64,000 bases of DNA, taken from positions 158,395,124-158,459,123 of the forward strand of contig NC_135498.1 in assembly GCF_052857255.1 (NCBI RefSeq), given 5' to 3'. The notes under the pieces are model-generated. The model worked only from the letters and a program-made list of their open reading frames with translations. It was not told the origin of the DNA and searched no databases. This DNA is from Amblyomma americanum. Lineage: Eukaryota > Arthropoda > Arachnida > Ixodida > Ixodidae. Shown one piece after another: positions 54,261-64,000 of this stretch. Position 1 is the first letter of the stretch. Each line of letters opens with the position of its first letter. The position numbers and the translations under genes are program-made.

Positions 54261-56439
54261 TGATGCTGATGTGACGTGAATAATCAGAGTAGATGAAAAA
54301 AAAATTAAGTGCAAAGATGGTGATTTCCTGCCCCCGGCAGTTGAAGTGGCTACTACAGTGGATCATGTATCGAGTCAGGTATCCATGCCGTTCGCGCGCA
54401 AGCGCCCTGCATTGAAACGCAGGCCTCCTCCTGTGCTGATTCGTTTCTCCAACCGCACGCAAGGAACCGTTTGCTCTATAAAGCAGATACTTGAAAGGAA
54501 GTTACCCTGAAATTCGTTTCTATGAAAATTTGGAGGCTTACAACAAGCGTCTCTTCAGTTTTCACGTACGAAAGCAGAATAAATAGGGTATATATATGCG
54601 CAGTAGAGAAGCAGTAAAATCTTTGCTCGCAGGAATCCATAACAAAGCGCAAGAACGATAGATACCGAGAACAAGCTTTTTAAAAATTGGGAAGCAGTTA
54701 TTTGCTAAGATTATTAATGAAAGTCGAATATTCGGTTTGTCAATTCACCATATATCAGTACATCCTATATTGTTATAAAATCTCTGAACCGACATGCTCC
54801 TGGATTCATGAATCCAGAAAGTTGTTTTTTTTTTCCTGTTTCCCGTCTATACGCTTGTAGCTTACGTCGAAAGGATGCAAAAGTGCGCATACGTCTTGGT
54901 TGGCTGAATTTCAGCTGGGATGTTTTAGTTTTTAAGAAGTTCAGATTTCTTGCAAAGTGACTCGAATTGATAATTACTCTGTTAAAGATAAATCTCGTAG
55001 TGGCAGGCGAGGAGGAGGGGGGGGGGTGCTTGTTTATGCGTATGAGGAAAGCAAGATTCATTACATTATTACATTGCATCGATACTTGTGTGATGAACTC
55101 TGATGAAGAATTCCTGACGGTGCCCATAAATAACATCGTCGCTATTGCTGTCTATCGCTGCCCTTGCAGGTTCTGGCTATGACATTTGCAATCATCTTGA
55201 GTAAACTCCGGAATGTATCTAGGTTAATCATTCCAGAGCCTTTGTCGTGAATGATGTCATCTTAGATTTGCTCTTTGCTCATGTTATTGCTAAACACATG
55301 TTCAGTATGTTAGACAGCAAAGGCTGTGTAAAAGTGGTATTCTAAAGGCGAATGGGGAACGCACTCCACAAAAAGCCTCATTTTATGTGTGCTTCAGCAA
55401 CTAAAGTTTAGCACAATACAACCTCAGGCATCATAACTGTAGGTATTAGTCGCCTTATGACTGCCTTTAGTGCTAACCTACACTACACGAAGCATAAAAC
55501 TCAAAATAACAAAATGCGCATCAGGATCGCTAATGACCGCTATTTATGCAAATTCCAAGACCATGCACACAGAATGTGTTTCGTTGGTTTAAAGGAAAAC
55601 ACCGATGTTAAACTTACAGTTTATTTGCCGAAATTTTTGAAATAGTGTGCTATGCAGTTTTTTACGCACTGTCAGAAAACATGATAAATAAAAAAACTGC
55701 GGATTTCACAGACTCCGTATGTTGTTAAGAAGCGCTTAATGAGTAACACACCCAACAGAATTTTACAGCTAAACAACAGTATGTATTTGAATAAATAAAG
55801 CAAGGACAATGTCATGATGCCGAATGCAAGAGAGAAAATAATACAGATGAAAAACAATGAGAGCCGATTAATGAATTATATATTGCTCCTAGAAACGTAT
55901 AGCCAATGAAGGTCATTTGTCTATCAAAATTCATATCTCACCAATTGCACAGATGTCGGAAATGGTTTAAGTGATTTTTATTCAACCCGTGTGCAATACC
56001 TTGCCCTATATCGATCGATGTCCCCACTCAGTCCTTCTGATTCCTATTTGCTCACACGAGGCTGAGTCTATTATTAACAATTTAAAAAAGTCGGCTCCCG
56101 GTGTACAGGAGAAGCATATTAAATTAGTCTTCAGTTTCATCTCCCCAATAAGGGTTATTTTCCTCTATCTAGTCCTCTAGACTGCCATATACTCTCAGGA
56201 GCTGAGCATAGCAAAAATTGTTTCACTGTTTTACAAAAAAACATGCCGGGATCTTGGTTAAACTTCTATCGTCGCTTCCTGGTTATCATCCACCGTGCTC
56301 TACTCAGAGGTGCGACGGTCTGTTGAGCCACTCGGCTGCGGTGAAGTTCTTCGCCCCCACCCGCCGTGCTAGTGGGTCTGTTGGGCCGTACCTGCCGGCA
56401 CCTTGGAGAAAAGCTGGGACTCTAAGACTAGGGAGTTTT
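54261..56439. other. unassigned sequence, no gene seen
   Basis: Open frames of 60-123 codons (54765-55136 minus, 54967-55182 plus, 55457-55645 plus and others) carry no recognisable domain. A poly-G run lies at about 55016-55025. Confidence 0.45.
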
Positions 56440-58570
56440 TTTATTATTTTTTATTTCGAATACTTTCTAGGCCTGAAGGCATTACAGAAAGGAGTGGTAT
56501 TGGTACTTAACTTAAACAGTGCATATTATGCAATAATGTTTTACAAAGCGGCAGAAAGTACAGTGGTCCTGAAGTTGTTAATGTCAGAAATGGCAGCGAT
56601 GGAGGGAGCAAGGTCGTTCCAGTTTGCGCTGGTTTCAGGAATAAATGAATTATGACACGCTTTTGTTCTGAAAAATGGGACAGCAACTTTAAACATGTGG
56701 TCAGAACGGGAGTATATGTATGATGGGCGAGCAAAAAGATGATCCTTTAACGCAGGGTTATGATGATGCATTCTATGAAAAAGACAGTCGAAAGCATTTA
56801 CGGCGCGAAGAAAGGTCCGGCAGGGCAAGGGTGCTTCTCATGAAAGTAGTGCTGGCGTGACGGGAATAGTTAGATAATATATAAAACGTGCTGCGCGATT
56901 TTGAATGGATTCAAGTGTGTTTATTAGTGTGATTTGAATGGGATCCCATACTGCGCATGCATATTCTAGTTTTGGCCGCACTAATGTTTTGTACAATGTT
57001 AGTTTTATCGGCAGAGGCGCAGCAAAGAAATTTCGACGTAAGTACCCAAGAACCCGGTTAGCGTTATTAGTGACGTGTTTGCCGTGCATATGCCATGATA
57101 GGTTAGGTGAAATATGAACACCTAGGTATCTGTAAGAGTTGACGGATTTAAGGGAAGTGTCGCAAAGAAAGTAAGTGCGCGTGTTGTCAGGGATGTTGGT
57201 GCGACGCGACACATGCATTGTTTTACATTTGTTAGCATTTAGTCCCATGAACCATTTATCGCACCAGCTAGATATGCTGTTAAGATCTTCTTGAAGCTTA
57301 ATAGAATCAGTGTGATCAGTTATTTTGCGTTAAACGACGCAGTCATCGGCGAAAAGCCTGATAGATGAATGGGAAATGCATTTAGGAAGGTCGTTAATGT
57401 AGATAAGGAAGAGAAGAGGTCCCCAGTACGGATCCCTGGGGTACGCCCGATGTTACGGAAATGTGAGAAGATGAACAGTCGTTAGCAGAAACGTAGAGTT
57501 CGATTTGACAGAAAGCTTTTAATCCAGTTTAGACCATTTGGATCAATGTTAAGCATGCTAAGTTCAAGAATTAGGAGATCATGTGAAACAGTATCGAAAG
57601 CTTTCACAAAGTCCAAAAACACGCAATCTACATCGAAGCTCATGTCAGCATAGGTAAACAGGTCATTAATAAAACATATAAGTTGTGTTTCGCATGAGAA
57701 CGTCTTTCTAAAACCGTGTTGTTCAGCCGCAGAGAAGGAATTGGACTCAAGGAAATTGACGAGATGAGAATATATAACATGCTCCAAAAGTTTACATGGA
57801 ATACTTATGAGTGATATATGGCGATAGTTTTCGGGGGAATGAGTGTTACCTGATTTAGGGACCGGAACAACCTTGCCAACCCTCCAATCGCTTGGGAGTA
57901 CTGAGGAACCTAGAGACTGTGAAAAAAGCATCGAAAGCATAATTGCAGAATACGGTTGAGTAATTTTGAGCATTTTACAATTGATTGAATCTTCACCCGA
58001 TGAAGAAGATATTTTCACGCTTTCAATCAACTTTGCAATGCCGGCCCCAATCTATATAAATAGAGTTCATTGGCAAGTAAGAGTAATTAGGTACAGAGGG
58101 AAGAGCAGTGGGAGCACTTTTGAGGAAAACAGAACAAATTACATCATTTTAAACGGAGCAGCACTGGTTCGTAGGAACAGGGATATTGTCAGAACGGGCC
58201 AGTTTGATTACTTTACTTTGTTTGCCACCAACAATATTCCAGAATTTGCATGGATTATATTGTAGAAGTGATGGAAGGGTGTTATCTAAATTTTTTTTTT
58301 GCATTTTTGACTGCGATAGCGTATTCCGCGTGAATGTGATGATATGCAGCCCAGCGTTCAGGAAGGTTAGTTGCTATGGCGCGACGAAAAATACGTTTCA
58401 TTTTGTTGCGTAGGCGGCGCAGGGTTCCAGTAAACCACGGTGAAGCAGAATTAGAAACGATCTTTCTTTTAGGCACATGGCGATCTATTACTGCAAGCAG
58501 TTTGTGCTTGTACAATAACCAGTTCTCTTCAACGGTACGTTTGCAATAGACTTCGTCTATTGCATCACCC
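56440..58570 (-). mobile_element. LINE-i, 2.1-kb CR1/Jockey-like LINE, 5'-truncated
   Basis: The T-rich start (ttttttattattttttatttc, 56439-56460) is the tail of a minus-strand copy. Coding remnants extend leftward from about 58515 to 56544. The linker between endonuclease and RT is present, and the endonuclease itself is missing. Confidence 0.87.
56544..58515 (-). pseudogene. LINE-i reverse transcriptase and C-terminal region
   Basis: 58282-58515: the linker before the RT (WFTGTLRRLRNKMKRIFRRA). 57482-58030: RT fingers and palm (SGEDSINCKMLKITQPYSAI, LPSDWRVGKVVPVPKSGN, PENYRHISLISIPCKLLEHV, and VFLDFVKAFDTVSHDLL with motif A). Then VTSGVPQGSVLG, with a one-base loss near 57430. The active site reads RLFADDCVV followed by a stop (about 57330-57350), so the Y-A-D-D is F-A-D-D. 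56838-57248: WFMGLNANKCKTMHVSRRTN, YRYLGVHISPNLSWHMH and TLYKTLVRPKLEYACAVWDP. 56544-56828: C-terminus (FHRMHHHNPALKDHLFARPS, SANWNDLAPSIAAI). Four frame changes. This is the most complete CR1/Jockey-like copy in the window. Confidence 0.9.
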
Positions 58571-60939
58571 CTCTAATTCCTCAAAACACACTGTCAAATA
58601 AGCATTGAAAACAAAGAACACCAATAAAAAAAACATGCCGACACCCTGGGACGGAGCTACGTCTCTCCAGTGTTTCCCCTCGCCGCTGGAGCGGACCACC
58701 AGTCACTGACGCACGCACTCTCTCCACGGTGAACACAATGCCGCAAAGTTGCCGAGACAAGTGGTCGGCTGGCGAGCTCCAAGTGACTATAAGGGTCACT
58801 CACTTTAAGGCCTTCGCTGTATACGTGCTAATATGTGCGACACCAATGGAGTTCAGTTATAGCATACAGTTGTATAATCGGTTCTCACGATGTACCGACT
58901 CTTCTGCGGACCAGGCACGATGGCTGCTTCGTCAAAGCAGTGACTAAGGCATAGTTCACGACCCACGCGTCGAAATGAGCGGCGGCGCCTGAGAATCGGT
59001 CATTCCAGCTCCTATAGGTGGCGCGGCGGCTGTACGACATGGCGGACGAGGCGGTGATGGCGCCGATGCCATAGCGTGCGTCTTCTATAGAAGCAAAGCG
59101 GCTTCTTGACGTTGTGGCACCTTTCGCGTGATTTTTATAGTCTAGATAAGCAGCAGTAAATGATTCTTGGTTATTAATAAGATCTTATGTTTAAGTTTGG
59201 CTGCATTACAGGCTCAAAATAATTTTTTATTGATATGAGCATGGAATCACCAGTTTGTAAGGGCCGCAAAAACTCCGTTCAAAACTTGCGAACTCACCAT
59301 AGTAAAGCGCGACAGACACTTTGAACTGTGATTTTTTGCGCGTTCACTTTCTTGCTCTTTCGGTACTTACTCAAAAGCTGAAAGAAATTACTTTAATAAC
59401 CCAGACAGTCTGACGCTATATTTGGTGCCTACACGAGTGCGGCCATTACCCGCATAAACACGGTACGTGCATCGATTGCGCGCTGATCTTATGAGGACCT
59501 AACTGCAAAGAAAATCAGCAGTTGGTAACACTGGCCACAGTGCGCGGCGTAATTTGCACTTACGAATTACAAAAGAGATAAAAATCAACTGTTTAACTAA
59601 TGTTGGGCTGCATCAAACAAGCCAGAAAGATCAAAATCATCGAGCCAACGATTTCGACTCGTGATTGGCTGCTTGTTTAGGTAAACAGAAAAGTTTACTA
59701 GTGGTCTACATTTTCTCACGAAGAAATTCTGTTCGATGCTCCGTAATGTGGGAGGAGCTTTACTGCAGACTTTACTGTGCCCTACTATTGTCCATCTGCA
59801 GCGTACGTTGGTCACATATATGCGGTAATAAAAAATTCAATGAAGCTGTTGTTTGAAGCGGCAGCCAAGGGGTGTTTCTAGCTTTGTAATACAGTGGAAA
59901 TTAGCGCTGAAAATGTGTTTTTGGCTAGCGGGGGAAAACGCTGTGATCGGGTGAGCAGACGACAGTTGCCAAGAAGCGTTTGCGGTTATTCATCCGCATT
60001 GCGGATTATACTCGAGAATTGAAGGTATAATTGTGAAGTTCTTGCCATTCATATCGCTATTTAGCAATCACGTTGTGGCCAGAAAGCCGTGTTTAATCTA
60101 GACCAGAATAGACTGAAGCTTGAAGAGAAACCTTTGTTTTCTGCAAACGTCCGCCTTAAAATATAACCGATATACTTCATATCAGCTCATTGTATAAGCA
60201 CTGCACTGCTTTCATGCAGCTGTAATACGCTACATTGGTCGCATGAACAAACACCGAATAGGAATGCATTGAAGACACGGTGTCGTGGCGTCAACAGAGT
60301 ACGCCACTGAGACGGATCATTGGTCTGAAGCTCGTTGCCAACCTGCAGAATGCACTTAATAACTGCTTTATGAACTCTTCACATGTTGGCAGAAACATGA
60401 TGGTTGCTGTTTGGAATGTTCGAACACCGTATAATAACAAAATATGTTCATTTTTGACGTGTCTCTTAACCTTCAAACCGCTGCGATTGCACGCGCCGCG
60501 CAGAGCGATCACCGGCTCGCCGCTTCAGGAAGAGGCCGCGTGGCGCCGCCACCGCCGCTGGAACGACCGAATACGAAGGTAGCGTTGCTCCTCGCATCCT
60601 AGCGGGTCTCGCTGCACTCATCGCAATTTGCAAGGTCACGAGCACAGAAACAAACACCAACTCAGCTGTCGCTGCACCGACATTTCTATAACACATGAAG
60701 GAACACGATGCCACAGTCACTGGTGCTGCAAATCAGGCGGCGTAACTCCCGAGTTAATGCTACTAACGAAGGTCATGAAACACGCAAACGAGGCGCGGCG
60801 GTTACAGTGGCTGCAATGGCTCGCGCGAGGTCGTAAATTCAAAAAGAGAGAAACTTTTCCACATTTCAGACTTTTCTCGTTCTCTATCCGTCAACCTAGT
60901 GCCAGGAGTTTCCTCTAATTAGCCAAGACGGAAGTAGCT
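58571..60939. other. unassigned sequence, no gene seen
   Basis: Two GC-rich patches (about 58970-59080 and 60475-60600) look CpG-rich but carry no supported coding frame. Short frames at 58729-58947, 59665-59856, 60280-60582 and 60628-60918 lack domains. Confidence 0.45.
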
Positions 60940-61019
60940 TGCGCTTTCCTCCCCCTTACTGCGCGCCGGCTGTGGTCGTTGATTTTAAGAAGGCATTTGA
61001 CAGCATCGATCACAACACT
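60940..61019 (+). pseudogene. LINE reverse transcriptase motif A fragment
   Basis: AVVVDFKKAFDSIDHNT (about 60966-61018) is the catalytic motif A of a CR1/Jockey-like RT. It breaks off at 61019. The next RT motif appears about 650 bp downstream instead of the usual 150 bp. Confidence 0.7.
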
Positions 61020-61640
61020 GACGAAAACCACAGCACGAATGAACGTAGACGAGAGAGAACACACAAGACAGGATGGCCGCTGAACTATCAACTCTTTATT
61101 CTTCACAAAACCAGAACGATAAATACCACCCACTGGACAACGTTGTGCGGTCGGCCAAATGATAACGGTAAGAGCTCCTTGAAAACGTTCGAATGATGAG
61201 ACAGCTGTCAACAAAGAACGCCGTTACCTGTACTGCTCCACTAAGGTCACACGACAAAGGCAAACAAAATAAAAACAAAAACAGCAGTTCGGGCTTACAA
61301 CACTCCAAAAGAGTATGACGAACGGTATGAAATAACTACAGAGTACAAATGACCAAAGAGAACATAGCCAGAGCGCATAAAAGACGACAGAAAAAAAACA
61401 GGAGACGTGAAACATGGCTAAAATGGGCGCGAAGAAACTGTATACAAATAAAAAAATCGGCGGAGTGCAGTCAATACGCTAAAAGAGAGCAGATCCATCG
61501 ACCGCCAACAATTATTACGAATAAAAATCACGACCCAGAGAAATTTCCTGATCACAACATGTTTAGTAAATTAGAAATCAACGGCATAATTGGTTTTGTA
61601 AGTATGAAAGCGTTTCATTCGAAGATACGGAGCAGTTTCC
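61020..61640. other. probable insertion splitting a LINE reverse transcriptase
   Basis: The segment lies between RT motif A and the motif before the active site. It contains aactctttattcttcacaaa (61090-61109) and several A-rich runs (for example near 61265-61280 and 61388-61398). There is no recognisable coding sequence. Confidence 0.4.
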
Positions 61641-62130
61641 GCTGAAAGCAATGCTTTTAATCCTACTCTAATTCGTAGGAGACTCCTCCAAGGTTCCATT
61701 TTAGGGGTTACTTTAAATTTCACATGCTGATAATCTTTCCCCATGCCTTACGAGATATCCTTCTTTACGCTTATGACGCTACTCTGTTTACTTCTAACTA
61801 AAGCACTGATGTTACGATGTCGAAACTTCGTACTGGTCTTCATTTCCTTGAGAGATGGTGTCAAACTTACCGGTTACGAATAAATGTAACAAAGACATAT
61901 GGTTTATACTTCTTCACTACTGCAAGAAGACAATAATAAATTGCGATATGAAAATTTGTCTAATGAAATGTTGCTTTTAGGTGCTACTTGGATGCAACCT
62001 AAAATCAATGGCCATATCACATTTGTGGAAAACCAAGTGCAGCTTTCTTGGAGGTCACATTCAGTTGACAGGACACTGTGGAATATTCAAAATACTTTGA
62101 AGAAAATATTGATAGGAATGGGCTAACTTT
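61641..62130 (+). pseudogene. LINE reverse transcriptase, active-site and thumb fragment
   Basis: RRLLQGSILG (about 61670-61710) corresponds to the motif before the active site. DILLYAYDATLFTSN (about 61750-61800) is the active-site loop with the first catalytic Asp changed to Tyr (YADD to YAYD). LHFLERWCQTYRLRINVTKT (about 61838-61893) is the following conserved block. Beyond that the sequence decays to about 62130. It fits the CR1/Jockey group and is probably the same copy as motif A at 60940-61019. Confidence 0.7.
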
Positions 62131-62721
62131 CCGAAGTTAATTAAAATCGTGCTTTTAAAGCTTGTGCAGTTCCCGCACCGAGTAAAGCGCTCTATCGAAA
62201 ACTAACGGGGCTGGTTTTTGACAATAGTTGTAACACAACTGTGCAATATTGTACGACACCGCTATGAACATGTTGATGAGACTGCTCTAATCTTGTCATA
62301 TGTGGCAGAATCTTGTTTTTAAATTTTGTCCTGTGCTTCCACCGAATAGTTAAGACTGCCACAAAAAACAAATGCGGTGCATCTTTGACCATAGACAGCA
62401 GAAAAATGCAAGCGTACCATGAAGTCTACGGATATATTGATTGTTGTGGTGCAATGCTACTATATACGAAAAAAATTGCGTTCATGAGCAACTTCCTGCT
62501 GAAAAAAAGCGCTTGTCCAGGGTTCGTGGGTATGCTTTGTTCATTATGTTAGAAGAGCATTAAATAAAGCGCGGTTGTATTTTAACACCGATACCCTTAT
62601 CACATACTGCATTTCATGTTCCTTCAGTCGCTTTAATTACTGTTTCTTATCTTTGGTAGCACCTTTGTTACGCACCTAATACCCTTAATAAACGTTAAAA
62701 AACAAATTCTACCCACCATAT
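62131..62721. other. unassigned sequence
   Basis: Nothing recognisable was seen. It probably includes the decayed 3' part of the preceding LINE. Confidence 0.4.
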
Positions 62722-62909
62722 TGCCACAGTGCGAATCCATCCAGTGGCGCCGTACCGCGGCCGAACTGTTTTAGCTGGGACTTGCCATGCCTTGCGTATT
62801 CGAGGGGCTAGAGTATTGTCATCTTCCTCGATCAAGGTCCCTGCTGTCTTGCACGCCCAGCACGACTAATTAAACCTGGTCTGAGTGCTTCAACCGTTTA
62901 TCGGTGACA
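62722..62909 (+). repeat. gypsy-3 5' LTR candidate
   Basis: It starts tgccacag and ends cggtgaca, an imperfect inverted pair like the gypsy-2 LTR ends. It contains an attaaacctgg block (62868-62878) that could be the polyadenylation region. The right end is fixed by the primer-binding site that follows; the left end is inferred. Confidence 0.5.
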
Positions 62910-62913
62910 TATA

Positions 62914-62932
62914 TTTGGTGGAGGTGCTGGGT
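62914..62932 (+). promoter_or_regulatory. gypsy-3 primer-binding site
   Basis: tttggtggaggtgctgggt lies four bases after the LTR end and nine bases before the gag ATG. This is the place where a tRNA primer would anneal to start minus-strand synthesis. Confidence 0.7.
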
Positions 62933-62940
62933 AGCGTCCC

Positions 62941-63999
62941 ATGTACTCTGACTACGAGGACACTCTTGACGTCTGTTCTCCACGCGTGGACTCAACACCC
63001 GTACACAAAGCAAGCCGCCGTCTGCAAGGCCTACAACTGGAGTTCGGCCAATTGCAAGTGGCGGTAAGGGCCATGACATCCACCGCGGCTAGCCAGACAA
63101 CTCAGCATTCCGGGGATGCCCCGCCGTTCGTCCTTCACGCACCTCGGTCGCCGCCACCATTCCGCGGGGACAGGTTCGAGGACGTAGAAGGCTGGTTGGC
63201 CAGCTTTGACCGAGTGGCGGGCTTCAATGAGTGGGACGGCGAGCGCGAATTGCGCAATTACGTCTACTTTTCGCTGCAGGACTCGGCCAAAACGTGGTTT
63301 GAGAACCACGAAGCTTCCTTTACCACCTGGGAGGCTTTTCGTCGAGAGCTGCTAGCCACATATACCAGCAGGGAAAGAAAAGAGAAGGCCGAAATCGCCC
63401 TGCGCTGGAGATCACAGCAGCCGAACGAGAGCGTCGCGATGTTCATCGAGGACATGACGCGACTGTTCATTCGGGCCAACCCTGGTATGCCGGAAGCCAA
63501 GAAAGTACGCCGCTTAATGCGCGGCGTAAAAGAGCAGCTGTTTGCCGGACTTGTCCGTGACCCGCCAAAAACAGTGTCCGACTGACTTGACCAAGGAGGC
63601 AACGGGTATCGAGCGCTCTCTGCAGGAACGGTACGCGCACTACGGACGTCAGGCTACTGTAGCAGCCGCTTTCCAGTACACACCTACGTCGCTGCCCGCT
63701 GAGGAGCTCCGGGAGCTTGTGAGGAGCCTTGTGCGGGAGGAACTGGCGAAACTTCGCTTTGAAGCTCCACAGCTCAGCGTCGCTGCCGTAAAGGACGTGA
63801 TCAGTAAAGAAATCCGACGAGTTGTGCAGCCACCTTCAGCTCCACACCCGGCGCCTTCCGTTATGACGTATAGCAACGCACTACGAAGTCCTGGGCCAGC
63901 GATGCGAGCTTTTTTCCCCATAGCTCCTGTGTCATCTCTGCGGTACCCAATCACAGCAGTACCCTCCATGCCGCAGGAGTCCAGGCCCCCCATGAGCAA
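62941..63999 (+). pseudogene. gypsy-3 gag, continuing past the window
   Basis: The ATG at 62941 opens a 214-codon frame with the retrotransposon Gag capsid pattern: PPPFRGDRFEDVEGWLASFD, NEWDGERELRNYVYFSLQDS, AKTWFENHEASFTTWEAFRR and NESVAMFIEDMTRLFIRANP. A stop at 63583-63585 follows a one-base slip near 63570-63580. In the shifted frame the Gag continues open to the window end (TKEATGIERSLQERYAHYGR, ELVRSLVREELAKLRFEAPQ, and a Pro-rich linker). A zinc knuckle would be expected just beyond 64000. Gag would package element RNA in cytoplasmic particles. Apart from this single slip the frame is clean, so the copy may be young. The slip could also be a sequencing error. Confidence 0.87.
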
Positions 64000-64000
64000 A

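Overview
The window is eukaryotic, AT-leaning and very rich in transposable elements. It most likely comes from a hard (ixodid) tick. The strongest sign is a tRNA-derived SINE of the Ruka type, recognisable at about 1854, 6017 and 27600 with tail fragments near 16980. The Ty3/gypsy, CR1/Jockey-like, I/R1-like and Penelope-like fragments also look like tick repeats. I see no convincing host protein-coding gene, no rRNA, no functional tRNA and no CRISPR. Nearly every recognisable reading frame is a piece of a mobile element, usually broken by frameshifts or stops.

Layout. 1-4400: microsatellites, an old SINE, a possible LINE tail and unassigned sequence. 4400-18600: one degenerate gypsy element (gypsy-1, K02A2.6-type) split by successive insertions. 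These are a GC-rich unclassified segment that itself holds a Ruka SINE with a perfect 15-bp target duplication, a second gypsy element with both LTRs (gypsy-2, itself split by a minus-strand LINE), a small hairpin, and a 4.8-kb inverted-repeat element with 0.63-0.70-kb arms and a 4-bp target duplication. 18600-20700: a minus-strand LINE. 20700-29290: mostly unassigned, with a minus-strand Ruka and a LINE tail. 29290-32590: minus-strand LTR-element remnant with a coiled-coil/CCHC gag. 32590-33925: Penelope-like element with reverse transcriptase and GIY-YIG endonuclease. 33930-36290: dead hAT transposase of the DUF4371 type. 36640-37400: LINE 3' end.

38703-47481: an 8.8-kb unit with hAT-like termini, clustered GAGGTTGAGGT subterminal motifs in both orientations, and a perfect 8-bp target duplication (CTCATACG). 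It carries two LINE insertions (40104-44157 and about 45560-46790) but no transposase that I can recognise. 48800-49600: tRNA-like SINE relics. 50090-54260: gypsy integrase relic, then a Penelope fragment split by an LTR insertion, then two minus-strand LINE ends. 56440-58570: larger minus-strand LINE. 60940-62130: split LINE reverse transcriptase. 62722-64000: LTR end, primer-binding site and gag of a third gypsy element that runs off the window.

The elements do not form a pathway. What they record is an order of insertion: gypsy-1 is older than the gypsy-2, hairpin and inverted-repeat insertions inside it, and gypsy-2 is older than the LINE inside it. The least explained items are the 8.8-kb hAT-like unit, the 4.8-kb long-inverted-repeat element, and the GC-rich insert in gypsy-1.
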